Positions 51,379-60,566 of a stretch of DNA of 64,000 bases are shown piece by piece (position 1 is the stretch's first letter; each line of letters opens with the position of its first letter). The position numbers and the translations under genes were made by a program. A model generated the notes under the pieces. It was not told the origin of the DNA and did no database searches. It was given only the letters and a program-made list of their open reading frames with translations. Where the stretch lies: assembly GCA_044226395.1 (NCBI GenBank), contig JBGAHD010000003.1, positions 186,001 to 250,000 of the forward strand, read 5' to 3'. Source of the DNA: JBGAHD01 sp044226395. Lineage in GTDB: Bacteria; Pseudomonadota; Gammaproteobacteria; Xanthomonadales; Ahniellaceae.

Positions 51379-53031
51379 ATGTTCAAGCTCGCGTTCGCCA
51401 TTGCCGTGTCCCTGAGTTGCGCGGCGCAAGCCGCCGAACCGACGCTCGTGTCGAACGCGCGCATCATCACCGCCGATGCCACGCGGCCCTTCGCCGAAGC
51501 CATGGTCTACGACGCCGACGGGCGCATCCTCGCGCTGGGCGATGGCGAAGCCTTGCGCGCGAAGTATCCGAATCACATCGCGCTCGACGCCAAAGGCCGC
51601 GCCATTGTGCCGGGCCTGATCGACGCGCACGGTCACGTGCTCGGCCTCGGGCAAACGTTGAGTCAGGTCAATCTCGTCGATACCGCGAGCAAGACCGAGA
51701 TTCTCGCGCGTTTGCGCGAGCACGCGGCGACCTTGCCCGCTGACGCGTGGTTGCTCGGTCGCGGCTGGGATCAGAACGACTGGCCCGAGAAAGTCTTTCC
51801 GACCGCGGCCGATCTCGACGCCGCGTTTCCCGATCGGCCCGTGTGGCTCGAACGCGTCGACGGTCACGCCGCGTGGGCCAATAGCGCGGCGATGAAGTTC
51901 GCGCCGCGCGCGCTCGCGGGCGACTGGCAGCCCGACGGCGGTCGCATCGAGCGCGTCGACGGCAAGGCTACGGGCGTCTTCGTCGACGGTGCGATGGGCC
52001 TGATCGAAGGCGCCATTCCCAAGCCGACCAGCGCGATGATCGAGCAAGCCTTGTCCAAGGCCATGACCGAAGCCGCGCGTCACGGCCTCACTGGCGTGCA
52101 CGATGCCGGCGTGTCGCTCGAGACCTTGCAGGCGTATCAACGCCTGGCCGATCGCGGCGCCATGCCGATTCGCGTCGACGCCATGGCCGATGGCGACGGC
52201 GCCGCGCTCGCGATGCTGTGCGACAAAGGTTTGTACGAACACGATGGCGGTCATCTGCGCATGCGCACGGTCAAGCTCTACGCCGACGGCGCGTTGGGCA
52301 GTCGTGGCGCGGCTTTGCTCGAGGACTACAGCGACGATCATGGTAATCGCGGCCTGCTGGTGATGAGCGAGGCGCAGTTGCGCACCGCCATCGACAAGGC
52401 GCGTCGCTGCGGCGTGCAAGTCGCCACGCACGCCATCGGCGATCGCGCCAATCGACTCGTGATCGATTTGTACGAACGCGCGCTCGGCGCCGATGCCAGC
52501 AGTGATCATCGCTGGCGCATCGAACACGCGCAGATCGTTGCGCTGGCCGACATCCCGCGCGTGGCGCGCCTGGGCATCATCGCCTCGATGCAGCCCACGC
52601 ACGCCACCAGCGACATGCCCTGGGCCGAACAACGCGTCGGCGCCACGCGCATCGTCGGCGGCTATGCCTGGCGCAAGTTCCGCGATGCGGGCGCGCGACT
52701 GGCCCTGGGTTCGGATTTTCCGGTCGAAAGCGTCGATCCGTTGCTCGGCCTCTACGCGGCCGAATCGCGGCAGGATAAGCAAGGTCAGCCGTTGACGGGC
52801 TGGTTCGCCAACGAACGACTCACGCCGTGGGAAGCGTTGCGCGGCTTCACGCTCGATGCGGCCTACGCTGGCTTCGACGAGCAGCGCGTGGGTTCGCTCG
52901 AAGTCGGCAAGCGCGCCGACTTCGTGATCCTCTCGCGCGATCCGTTGACCGTGTCGCCCGCGCACCTGCTCGGCACGCGCGTGATGGCGACCTATGTCGA
53001 CGGCAAGGCCGTGTACACGGCCGAGCCTTGA
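51379..53031 (+). CDS. Exported amidohydrolase (YtcJ-like)
   Basis: A 550-residue metal-dependent amidohydrolase with a signal peptide (MFKLAFAIAVSLSCAAQA). Visible are the metal motif GLIDAHGHVLGLG (HxH), WLLGRGWDQNDWP, the substrate region WLERVDGHAAWANS, ATHAIGDRANRL and ALGSDFPVESVDPL. This is the YtcJ-like branch, whose members hydrolyse amides or imines and mostly have unknown substrates. ATG 51379 is preferred because it begins the signal peptide. Confidence 0.85.
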   Translation: MFKLAFAIAVSLSCAAQAAEPTLVSNARIITADATRPFAEAMVYDADGRILALGDGEALRAKYPNHIALDAKGRAIVPGLIDAHGHVLGLGQTLSQVNLVDTASKTEILARLREHAATLPADAWLLGRGWDQNDWPEKVFPTAADLDAAFPDRPVWLERVDGHAAWANSAAMKFAPRALAGDWQPDGGRIERVDGKATGVFVDGAMGLIEGAIPKPTSAMIEQALSKAMTEAARHGLTGVHDAGVSLETLQAYQRLADRGAMPIRVDAMADGDGAALAMLCDKGLYEHDGGHLRMRTVKLYADGALGSRGAALLEDYSDDHGNRGLLVMSEAQLRTAIDKARRCGVQVATHAIGDRANRLVIDLYERALGADASSDHRWRIEHAQIVALADIPRVARLGIIASMQPTHATSDMPWAEQRVGATRIVGGYAWRKFRDAGARLALGSDFPVESVDPLLGLYAAESRQDKQGQPLTGWFANERLTPWEALRGFTLDAAYAGFDEQRVGSLEVGKRADFVILSRDPLTVSPAHLLGTRVMATYVDGKAVYTAEP

Positions 53032-53039
53032 TCGACGAC

Positions 53040-53057
53040 GCGCGCGCTCACGCGCGC
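53040..53057. terminator. GC-only hairpin between convergent genes
   Basis: GCGCGCG (53040-53046), loop CTCA, CGCGCGC (53051-53057), between the amidohydrolase stop and the phzF-like stop. No U tract. Confidence 0.45.
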
Positions 53058-53064
53058 ATCGCGG

Positions 53065-53940
53065 TTACAGTCGGATCGTGCCGTCGATGCAGGTCACGGC
53101 GGCGCCACCGATTTCGATGTGGCCTTCGGCGGTGTAACGCACGTGCACCAGGCCATCGCGGCCGACCTCGCGGCCTTGGTTCGCGGTGTAGCCGTCCATG
53201 TCTTCGGCCAGCAGTTCGTAGTGACGCAGGAACGCCGCGACCGCGGCATTGCCACTGCCGCACACCGGATCCTCGGCAATGCCGTCGCTCGGCACGAAGG
53301 AGCGCACGGCCAGCGCGAACGCGGGCTCGTTCGAGCGACCAAAGACGGTGATGCCCGTCGCGCCGTAGTCGCGCGCGATCTCGTCCATGCGCGCGAGATC
53401 GGGCTTGAGCGCGCGCACCGTGGCTTCGTCCTCGAGATCGACCACGATCCACGTCGGACCGACATTGATCGGCAGCGGCGCCGGTTCCTGATTGATCGTC
53501 ACGCCGCAGGCGCGCGCCAGCGCGACCGACAGCGCCAATTCCGACTCCTGCACGCGCGCCGCCGGCGTGCGCACGAACAGGCGTCGCTCCGGCGGCTCGC
53601 CTTCGATCGTGATCGGCAGCAAGCCCGCCGCGCATTCCTGCACCAGACGATGATCGTGCTGGCGCGCGAAGCCGGCCTCGAGCACGGCGTGCGCCGTGCC
53701 CACGCTCGGATGACCCGCGAAGGGCAGTTCCTGACGCGGCGTGAAAATGCGCAGGCGATAGTCGGCGCCCGGCTGCGTCGGCGGCAGCACGAAGGTGGTC
53801 TCCGACAGATTGGTCCACGCCGCGATCTGCTGCATCTGCGCGCCGCTCAACCCCTCGGCATCGAGAATCACCGCCACGGGATTGCCGCCGTAGGGCTTCT
53901 GCGTGAACACATCGACTTGCTTGAACGGTACGATTTGCAT
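53065..53940 (-). CDS. PhzF-family isomerase/epimerase
   Basis: A 291-residue protein of the PhzF/diaminopimelate-epimerase-like fold: QVDVFTQKPYGGNPVAVILD at the start, SETTFVLPP (the catalytic Glu lies in this segment in PhzF), RIFTPRQELPFAGHPSVGTA and EDPVCGSGNAAVAAFL. PhzF proteins isomerise trans-2,3-dihydro-3-hydroxyanthranilate in phenazine makers; no phenazine genes are here, so this is one of the many orphan homologues. Start ATG 53940 gives the complete first strand. Confidence 0.9.
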   Translation of the reverse strand: MQIVPFKQVDVFTQKPYGGNPVAVILDAEGLSGAQMQQIAAWTNLSETTFVLPPTQPGADYRLRIFTPRQELPFAGHPSVGTAHAVLEAGFARQHDHRLVQECAAGLLPITIEGEPPERRLFVRTPAARVQESELALSVALARACGVTINQEPAPLPINVGPTWIVVDLEDEATVRALKPDLARMDEIARDYGATGITVFGRSNEPAFALAVRSFVPSDGIAEDPVCGSGNAAVAAFLRHYELLAEDMDGYTANQGREVGRDGLVHVRYTAEGHIEIGGAAVTCIDGTIRL

Positions 53941-54021
53941 GCGAACTCGCGCGACCGGGAAAGACGATGCGCTAGCCTAAGCCAAACGCGCGCGCCTTGG
54001 CCAATCGCGCGGGAGAATCTC

Positions 54022-54417
54022 ATGCAAGCCCCCCAGTCCCTCGAAGGCGGTTGCCTGTGCGGCGCGATCCGCTTTCAGTTGCGCGCGCCGCCGTATCAAG
54101 TCGGCCTATGCCACTGCACCGCCTGCCGACGCCACACCGGCGCCCCCGTCGCGGCCTTCGCCGATTGCCGACGCGTCGATGTCATTTGGACTCACGGCGA
54201 ACGTCGACGCTATTCGTCCTCACCCGGCGTAACGCGCGGCTTCTGCCCCACCTGCGGCAGCACTCTGACCTACGAAACCGATCAAGAACCTGACGACATC
54301 CACATCCACATCGGCGCGCTCGACACCCCGGAATCATTTCCGCCCACCGTCGCGGCGAGTTCGCCGGAGCGGCGCTTGCCATGGCTTGCATGCCTCGCGA
54401 GTGAGCGTGGGTACTAA
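54022..54417 (+). CDS. GFA-family (CENP-V/GFA) zinc protein
   Basis: A 131-residue protein with the zinc cysteines of the glutathione-dependent formaldehyde-activating family: GGCLCGAIRF, GLCHCTACRRHTG and GFCPTCGSTL. Family members bind two zinc ions and act on small thiol adducts, or have unknown roles. ATG 54022 with GGGAGA upstream fixes the start. It lies divergent from the phzF-like gene. Confidence 0.9.
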   Translation: MQAPQSLEGGCLCGAIRFQLRAPPYQVGLCHCTACRRHTGAPVAAFADCRRVDVIWTHGERRRYSSSPGVTRGFCPTCGSTLTYETDQEPDDIHIHIGALDTPESFPPTVAASSPERRLPWLACLASERGY

Positions 54418-54632
54418 CGCAAAGCGTCCGCGCCAGCGACACGAATCCTGCGCACCGTCCATCCCTCGAGATCGACCGCGGACCGAGTCAAGACTCACGA
54501 GTCCCAGCCCAAGCTAGTGGCCGCGAACGAGAACGCCAACACGGACAAGTGTTCACGCGCTGAGCCGATCAAACGCACTTACCAGTTCGCGCACTAGCGC
54601 TTGCTTCCGCCCAGGCTCTCGGTATCTCTTCC

Positions 54633-54716
54633 GCTCTCGCTCTCGCTCTCGCTCTCGCTCTCGCTTCTGCCTTTGCCTTTGCCTTTGCCTTTGCTTTTGC
54701 TTTTGCTTTTGCTTTT
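54633..54716. repeat. Period-6 microsatellite, fourteen GCYYYY units
   Basis: Five GCTCTC, one GCTTCT, four GCCTTT and four GCTTTT units follow each other without a break, then a TTC/TTTC-rich tail. The unit changes stepwise, as slippage-driven arrays do. On the reverse strand it would read as Lys-Ser/Glu-Ser or Arg-Glu repeats, but no gene supports that. Confidence 0.85.
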
Positions 54717-54750
54717 TTCTTCTTCTTTTCGCTCTACCCCCAACCCCCAG

Positions 54751-54889
54751 TGACGCTTCGACGGCTCGGGGTGACGGTCCCCTTGTCGGTGGCCAGCGCA
54801 CAAGGATGTGCGCCTGGTTCAAGAAAGGGATGTCTTGAATCCCTCGCCCACCGACAAGGGGCGGCACCCCGAGCCAAGCGAAGACGTCA
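54751..54889. repeat. Long inverted repeat enclosing two hairpins
   Basis: CCCCTTGTCGGTGG (54779-54792) pairs perfectly with 54848-54861, GGCTCGGGGTG (54763-54773) with 54865-54875, and TGACG-CTTCG (from 54751) nearly with CGAAGACGTCA to 54889. Inside are GCGCACA/TGTGCGC (54796-54802, 54807-54813, loop AGGA) and TTCAAGA/TCTTGAA (54818-54824, 54833-54839). The whole can fold as a stem with two side hairpins. Confidence 0.8.
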
Positions 54890-54920
54890 CGAAAACCACC
54901 CCCACAACCCACCACGGGTT

Positions 54921-54973
54921 CCTCACCGCCAGGTGAGGGCCCGCTCTTCCACCCTTCTCACCGCCAGGTGAGG
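54921..54973. repeat. Two copies of a CTCACC-GCCA-GGTGAG hairpin
   Basis: CCTCACC, GCCA, GGTGAGG (54921-54938) recurs with one end pair changed at about 54956-54973. They lie between the structured inverted repeat and the aspartate kinase fusion. Confidence 0.7.
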
Positions 54974-55113
54974 ACCCACTCCCCACGCGCCAATCACGCC
55001 CCCAACGATGGCGAAACGCTGACACACCCGCGCTCATAACCACATGGCCTGCCGCATCCCCAACCCCCTTGGTATCTTTGCCCCTTCCCCAACCCCCTGG
55101 AGCCCTGGCAACG

Positions 55114-57723
55114 ATGTCCGCCCCGAATCCGGTTTCTCAAACGCCGCGCTGGATCGTCCTCAAGTTCGGAGGAACCAGCGTGTCGACGAAACCGCGCTGG
55201 GACAACATCGTCGCCTTGCTCAAATCGCGGCGCGCGGAAGGCGCGCGCGTGGTCGTGGTGGTCTCGGCGTTGTCGGGCGTGACCAACGCCCTGCAAGCCA
55301 TGATCGACGTCGCCGCGCGCGGCGAAGCGCTCGACGAGCGCGCCGCGCAACTCACGGGCAAGCACATCGACTTCGTGCGCGACCTTGGCCTCGCCGCCGC
55401 ACCGGGCATGCACGAATGGCTGGCGCGCCTGGCCGCGCTCGTCGTCGACCCGCGCCGCGTCGGCGCGCAACTGTCGTGGCAGGCCGAAATGCTGGCGCTC
55501 GGCGAGCTGCTGTCGTCGTCGCTCGGCGCGCATTACCTTTCGCATTGCGGTCTCGACGCCGAATGGCTCGACGCGCGCGAGTGGCTGCGCGCCGAGGAAC
55601 TGCCGAATCAAAGCGACTGGGCGCGCTGGCTCTCGGTCAACTGCGCGTGTCGGCCGAATACGGAAATGCAATCCGCGCTGTCGCGACGTTCGCCGGTGCT
55701 GATCACGCAAGGCTTCATCGCGCGGGGGCCGCGCGGCGATACCGTGATCCTCGGCCGCGGTGGCTCGGATACCTCGGCCTCTTACTTCGGCGCCTTGCTC
55801 AAGGCCGAGCGCGTGGAAATCTGGACCGACGTCGCTGGCATGTTCAGCGCCAATCCGCGCCAAGTGCCGAGCGCGCGCTTGCTCAAGCGTCTCGACTACG
55901 AAGAGGCCCAAGAAATTGCCACCACTGGCGCCAAGGTCCTGCATCCGCGCTGCCTGACGCCCGTGCGCGAAGCCGAAGTACCGCTGTGGGTCAAGGACAC
56001 CAATCGTCCCGAACTCGCCGGCACCGAGATCGGCGCGCACGCGGCCTCGGCCTTGCCCAGCGTCAAGGCGATCAGCGCGCGCGCCGGCATCACCTTGGTG
56101 TCGATGGAAACCGTCGGCATGTGGCAGCAGGTCGGCTTTCTCGCCGACGTTTTCGCCGCGTTCAAGCGCCATGGCTTGTCGATCGACTTGATCGGTTCGG
56201 CCGAGACCAATGTCACTGTCTCGCTCGACCCCAGCGAAAACCTGGTCAATTCCAACGTGCTCGATGCACTTTGCGAAGACCTCGCGGCCTTCTGCCGCGT
56301 TAAGGTCATCGCGCCGTGCGCGGCCGTGACCCTGGTCGGTCGCGGCATGCGCTCGCTGCTGCACAAGCTCGCGCCGGTGCTGGCGGAGTTTGGACAGGAG
56401 CGCGTGCATCTGATTTCGCAATCGTCGAACAATCTCAATCTCACCTTCGTCGTCGACGAAGCGATTGCCGTGCCGATGATCCCGCGCCTGCATGATCTGC
56501 TGGTGCGCGCCGAGGCCCTGCGCCTGGACGACGAAGCCGTGTTCGGCCCGAGTTGGGAGACGCTGTACACCACTACCGCTTCGCGTGTGCGTCCCGTGCC
56601 GTGGTGGGCATCGCAGCGCGAGGCGCTGCTCGCGCGCGCCGCCGAAGGCACGCCGGCCTACATCTATGACATCGACGAAGTACGCGGCGCGGCGCGTCGA
56701 TTGCGTCGCATCGAGGCCGTCGATCGCTGGTTCTATGCGATGAAGGCGAACTGGGAGCCGCACATTCTGCGCGCCTTGGTCGAAGAAGGTTTCGGCATCG
56801 AATGCGTGTCGCTGCCCGAGCTCGACGCCGCGCAACGCGCGCTGCCGCGCGCCAAGCCCGACCAGTTTCTGTTCACGCCCAATTTCGCGCCCAAGCACGA
56901 ATACGCGCATGCGCTGGCGCGCGGCGTGCGCTGCACGCTCGATGCCCTGCATCCGCTGCGCGAATGGCCCGAGTTGTGGCGCGATCGCGAAGTGATGTTG
57001 CGCCTTGATCCCGGCCACGGTCGCGGTCATCACGCCAAGGTCGTCACCGGCGGCAAGGGTTCCAAGTTTGGCTTGCCGCTGGCCGATGTCGAGACGTTTC
57101 GTCGCCTCGCGCATCAACACGGCTTGCGCGTGATCGGACTGCACGCGCATCTGGGCAGCGGCATTCTCGACGCCACGCATTTTCGCGAGACCTATGCCGA
57201 GCTCGCGAGCCTGGCCGATCAGTTTCCCGATTGCGCGCGCATCAACATCGGCGGCGGTCTTGGCGTGCCGTCGCGGCCGGAAGATCAACCGCTCGATCTC
57301 GACGCGATCGCGCGCTCCTTGGCCGAGGTCAAGGCCTTGTATCCGCAATATCGCTTGTGGATGGAGCCGGGTCGCTATCTCGTCGCCGATGCCGGCGTGC
57401 TGTTGGCGCGCGTGACGCAGATCAAGCACAAGGATGAGCTGGTCTACGTCGGCATCGACGCGGGCATGAACTCGCTGATTCGACCAGCGCTGTACGAGGC
57501 GTGGCATGACATCGTCAATCTCTCGCGCCTGGGCGAACGCGCCGACACCGTGTGCCAGATCGTCGGACCGATCTGCGAATCGGCCGACGTGCTGGGCACG
57601 CATCGCCGTTTGCCGGCGCCGCGCGAAGGCGATGTACTGCTGATCGCGCAAGGTGGCGCCTATGGCGCGGTGATGGGCAGCCGCTACAACCTGCGCGAAC
57701 CCGCTCGCGAGGCTTTGCTATGA
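55114..57723 (+). CDS. Bifunctional aspartate kinase/diaminopimelate decarboxylase
   Basis: An 869-residue fusion of the first and last enzymes of lysine synthesis. Residues about 10-470 are aspartate kinase (VLKFGGTSVSTKPRWDNI, RGGSDTSASYFGALLKAE, two ACT domains around ITLVSMETVGMWQQVGFLAD and HLISQSSNNLNLTFVVD). Residues about 490-869 are PLP-dependent decarboxylase (WFYAMKANWEPHILRALVEE with the PLP lysine, INIGGGLGVPSRPED, DAGMNSLIRPALY, GPICESADVL). This fusion is typical of Xanthomonas-type genomes. ATG 55114 avoids a Pro-rich, non-family N-terminal extension. The product also supplies the wall precursor step used with murL-murD2 downstream. Confidence 0.95.
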   Translation: MSAPNPVSQTPRWIVLKFGGTSVSTKPRWDNIVALLKSRRAEGARVVVVVSALSGVTNALQAMIDVAARGEALDERAAQLTGKHIDFVRDLGLAAAPGMHEWLARLAALVVDPRRVGAQLSWQAEMLALGELLSSSLGAHYLSHCGLDAEWLDAREWLRAEELPNQSDWARWLSVNCACRPNTEMQSALSRRSPVLITQGFIARGPRGDTVILGRGGSDTSASYFGALLKAERVEIWTDVAGMFSANPRQVPSARLLKRLDYEEAQEIATTGAKVLHPRCLTPVREAEVPLWVKDTNRPELAGTEIGAHAASALPSVKAISARAGITLVSMETVGMWQQVGFLADVFAAFKRHGLSIDLIGSAETNVTVSLDPSENLVNSNVLDALCEDLAAFCRVKVIAPCAAVTLVGRGMRSLLHKLAPVLAEFGQERVHLISQSSNNLNLTFVVDEAIAVPMIPRLHDLLVRAEALRLDDEAVFGPSWETLYTTTASRVRPVPWWASQREALLARAAEGTPAYIYDIDEVRGAARRLRRIEAVDRWFYAMKANWEPHILRALVEEGFGIECVSLPELDAAQRALPRAKPDQFLFTPNFAPKHEYAHALARGVRCTLDALHPLREWPELWRDREVMLRLDPGHGRGHHAKVVTGGKGSKFGLPLADVETFRRLAHQHGLRVIGLHAHLGSGILDATHFRETYAELASLADQFPDCARINIGGGLGVPSRPEDQPLDLDAIARSLAEVKALYPQYRLWMEPGRYLVADAGVLLARVTQIKHKDELVYVGIDAGMNSLIRPALYEAWHDIVNLSRLGERADTVCQIVGPICESADVLGTHRRLPAPREGDVLLIAQGGAYGAVMGSRYNLREPAREALL

Positions 57724-57859
57724 CGCGGTCGCGGCCGGCAAAAAGCCAGCCGTCGCCGCCCCGGCCTGTGGGAGAATGCGCGCCCAGGCGCGCCGTCGGC
57801 GCGCGTCGAGTTCGAGTGAAAGGGTCCATGCGGTCGACGATTTTCCACGCGGTGCGCGC

Positions 57860-59197
57860 ATGAGCGAGTTCGATCCGCGCGCCGCGCGCCAATTCCGCTT
57901 CGTGCGTCGCCACTATGCCGAGGGCGTGGCCGAGCTGGTCTACGCCTTCGACGATGGTCCCGAGTTGATCGAGCGCATCCGCATGCCCGACGCGCCCGCG
58001 GTCGACGCCGCGCGCCAGCCCGCGCTTGAAGCCGCGCTGATGCTGCTGCACGGTGTCGCTGGCGTGAGTTACTACAAGGCCGGCGTGCCGCCCGAGATCG
58101 TGGTCGACGGCTCGCCCTTCGATCGCGCCACCGCCGAGGTGCTGCGCGAGACGTATCTCCACGGGCTGGGCGAGTTCGCCTATCAGAATCGACTTACGCT
58201 AGACGATCGCATTCGTTTTCCCTTCGCGCAGATCAAGCGCGCGCCCGTGACCGCGTTGGGGTTGCCGCGTCGCGCCTTGGTGCCGATCGGTGGTGGCAAG
58301 GATTCCCTGGTCACGGTCGAGACCCTGCGACGCGCGGGCGAGCCCTGCACCGCGACGTGGGTCGGCAATTCCGAATTGATTCGCGCCTGCGCGGCGCGCA
58401 CGGGTCTGCCGCTGCTCAACATCGGGCGCGAGTTGTCGCCGGTGCTGTTCGAGTTCAATCGCCGCGGCGCCTACAACGGCCACATTCCGGTGACGGCGAT
58501 CAACTCCGCGATCCTGTTGCTCGCGGCGGTGGTGTATGGCCATGACGCGGTGGTGTTCTCGAACGAGCGCTCGGCGTCGAGCGCCACGCTCGAGGCCGAC
58601 GGTCGCGCCGTGAATCATCAATGGAGCAAGGGCTGGGATTTCGAGCGCCTGCTCGCGATCTGGGTGCGCGAACAAATCGCGACGGATCTTCAGTATTACT
58701 CCTTGTTGCGCCCGTGGTCGGAACTCGCGGTCACGCGCAAGTTCGCGCGCCTGACGCAGTATCACGAGGCGTTTTCGAGCTGTAATCGCAATTTCAAGAT
58801 TCTCGGCGCGCGGCCGGAATCGCGCTGGTGCGGGCAATGCCCGAAGTGTCATTTCGTGTTCCTGGCGTTGGCGCCGTTCATGCCCAAGCCGCAACTCACC
58901 GCGATCTTCGGCCGCAATCTGCTCGACGATGTCGCGCTGGCGCCGGCCTTCGATGCCTTGCTCGAATGGCAGGCGCACAAGCCTTTCGAATGCGTGGGCG
59001 AGGGCCGCGAGTCGCGCGCGGCGATGAACGCGCTGGCGCACAGCGCGAGCTGGCGCGAGGACGCACTCGTCGCGCGCTTCGCGCGCGAGATCGCGCCGCG
59101 CTTGAACGCGGACGAACTCGCGATCGACCCCCTGCTCAAGGCCGAAGGCGAGCATCACGTGCCCGCGGCCCTGTTGTCGGCCTTCGATGCGCTTTGA
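57860..59197 (+). CDS. murL: UDP-MurNAc-L-Ala-L-Glu epimerase
   Basis: A 445-residue homologue of MurL, which turns the L-Glu of UDP-MurNAc-L-Ala-L-Glu into D-Glu using ATP, as shown in Xanthomonas oryzae. Visible are an ATP-pyrophosphatase-like loop ALVPIGGGKDSLVTVETLRR, GNSELIRACAARTGLPLL, FSNERSASS and a CGQCPKCHF cysteine cluster. It overlaps murD2 by 11 bases and lies 136 bases after the kinase/decarboxylase fusion. This route removes the need for glutamate racemase; whether murI also exists cannot be seen. Confidence 0.9.
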   Translation: MSEFDPRAARQFRFVRRHYAEGVAELVYAFDDGPELIERIRMPDAPAVDAARQPALEAALMLLHGVAGVSYYKAGVPPEIVVDGSPFDRATAEVLRETYLHGLGEFAYQNRLTLDDRIRFPFAQIKRAPVTALGLPRRALVPIGGGKDSLVTVETLRRAGEPCTATWVGNSELIRACAARTGLPLLNIGRELSPVLFEFNRRGAYNGHIPVTAINSAILLLAAVVYGHDAVVFSNERSASSATLEADGRAVNHQWSKGWDFERLLAIWVREQIATDLQYYSLLRPWSELAVTRKFARLTQYHEAFSSCNRNFKILGARPESRWCGQCPKCHFVFLALAPFMPKPQLTAIFGRNLLDDVALAPAFDALLEWQAHKPFECVGEGRESRAAMNALAHSASWREDALVARFAREIAPRLNADELAIDPLLKAEGEHHVPAALLSAFDAL

Positions 59198-60566
59198 CGC
59201 GCTCGCGGGGCAACGCGTCGCGATCTGGGGCGCTGGGCGCGAAGGTCGCGCCGCGTGGACCGCGCTGCGCGCGCGCTTGCCCGAACAGTCGGTCACTTGG
59301 TTGTGTCGCCCCGAAGAGGCCGTCGAGCTGACGCGGCTGGCCGACGCGCGCACGCACGTGCACGCGGGCGAGGTCGATGCCGACACGCTCGCGCGCTTCG
59401 ACTACGTGATCAAATCGCCCGGCATCAGTCCCTACATCGAGGCGGTGCGCGCGGCGCAGGCGCGCGGCATGCGTCTGACCTCGGGCACGGCCTTGTGGTT
59501 TGGCGAACACGTCGGCGCGCGCACGATTGCGGTGACCGGCACCAAGGGCAAGAGCACCACCAGCGCGCTGATCGCGCATCTGTTGCGCGCCGCCGGCAAG
59601 CGCGTGGCGCTGTGCGGCAACATCGGTCTGCCCTTGCTGGAAATGCTCGACCCGCCGGTCGCGCCCGAGTGGTGGGTGATCGAGATGTCGAGCTTCCAAA
59701 CGCGCGAACTCGACGCCTGGCCCGAAATCGCGGTGGTGCTCAATCTTTTTCCCGAGCATCTCGATTGGCATGGCGATCTCGCGCGCTACTACGACGACAA
59801 GCTGCGCTTGCTCGGCGATGGCGAGCAACGACCGCGCGTCGCCGTGCTCAATGTCGAACAGCCCGAGTTGCACGGACGCGTGCCCGAAGCGATCACGCGA
59901 TGGTTTGGCGGCACCGTCGGCTTTCATCTCGAAGGCGCGAGAATCGTTCGCGATCGCGACACGGTGATCGAACTCCATCGCATTCCGCTGCCGGGGCGAC
60001 ACAATGCCGTGAATTTGTGCGCGGCCTTGACCGCGATCGAAGCCGCCGGCCACGACCCCATGGCGCTGGTCGGGCAAGTCGCCCACTTTCGTCCCTTGCC
60101 GCATCGACTTCAAGTATTAGGAGAATGCGATGGATTGATTTGGGTCAACGATTCGATCGCGACGACACCGCATGCTTCGCTCGCGGCCTTGGCCCACTTT
60201 CGCGCGAACACGGTGACCGTGCTCGTCGGGGGCCATGATCGCGGGCTGAGCTGGCGCGCGTTTCGCGAAGCGCTCGCGGCGCAGCCCATCCATGCGGTGG
60301 TGACGATGGGCGCCAATGGCGCGCGCATCGCCGAGGAGCTCAACGCGCTGCCCCGCGAACTCACGCGCGTGGCGAGCACGCGCAACCTCGACGAAGCCGT
60401 GGCCGTGGCGCGCGAAGTCACGCCGCCGGGAGGCGTGGTGTTATTGTCGCCGGGCGCGCCGAGCTTCGGCGAGTTTCGCGATTACACGGAACGTGGCCGG
60501 CGCTTCGCCGAACTCGCGGGGTTCGATCCCGCATCCATCGCGCATATCGAGGGCATGGGCGTATGA
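59187..60566 (+). CDS. murD2: UDP-N-acetylmuramoyl-L-alanine--L-glutamate ligase
   Basis: A 459-residue Mur ligase: ATP loop TGTKGKSTTSALIAHLL (about residues 113-129), central LNLFPEHLDWHGDLARYYDDK and C-terminal VLVGGHDRGLSWRAF. Pairing with murL identifies it as the L-Glu-adding MurD2 rather than the D-Glu-adding MurD. It starts inside the end of murL and overlaps the cytochrome b561-like gene by four bases (ATGA), so all three are coupled. Confidence 0.9.
   Translation: MRFDALAGQRVAIWGAGREGRAAWTALRARLPEQSVTWLCRPEEAVELTRLADARTHVHAGEVDADTLARFDYVIKSPGISPYIEAVRAAQARGMRLTSGTALWFGEHVGARTIAVTGTKGKSTTSALIAHLLRAAGKRVALCGNIGLPLLEMLDPPVAPEWWVIEMSSFQTRELDAWPEIAVVLNLFPEHLDWHGDLARYYDDKLRLLGDGEQRPRVAVLNVEQPELHGRVPEAITRWFGGTVGFHLEGARIVRDRDTVIELHRIPLPGRHNAVNLCAALTAIEAAGHDPMALVGQVAHFRPLPHRLQVLGECDGLIWVNDSIATTPHASLAALAHFRANTVTVLVGGHDRGLSWRAFREALAAQPIHAVVTMGANGARIAEELNALPRELTRVASTRNLDEAVAVAREVTPPGGVVLLSPGAPSFGEFRDYTERGRRFAELAGFDPASIAHIEGMGV

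Larger units (their letters stand above)
54418..55113. other. Gene-free 0.7 kb stretch with low-complexity and structured DNA
   Basis: No frame here looks like a gene. It holds the period-6 pyrimidine array (54633-54716), a long inverted repeat with two inner hairpins (54751-54889) and two copies of a small hairpin (54921-54973), ahead of the aspartate kinase fusion. The first 180 bases show nothing recognisable. Confidence 0.6.

Noticed and set aside
53065..53940. Phenazine biosynthesis cluster
   Set aside because: Only a PhzF-family gene is present; no phzA/B/D/E/G neighbours.
54553..54915. A 120-codon minus-strand frame over the microsatellite
   Set aside because: Its N-terminal half is the translated inverted repeat and the rest is Lys/Arg/Glu repeats from the hexamer array. 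All reading frames stay open there because the period is six.
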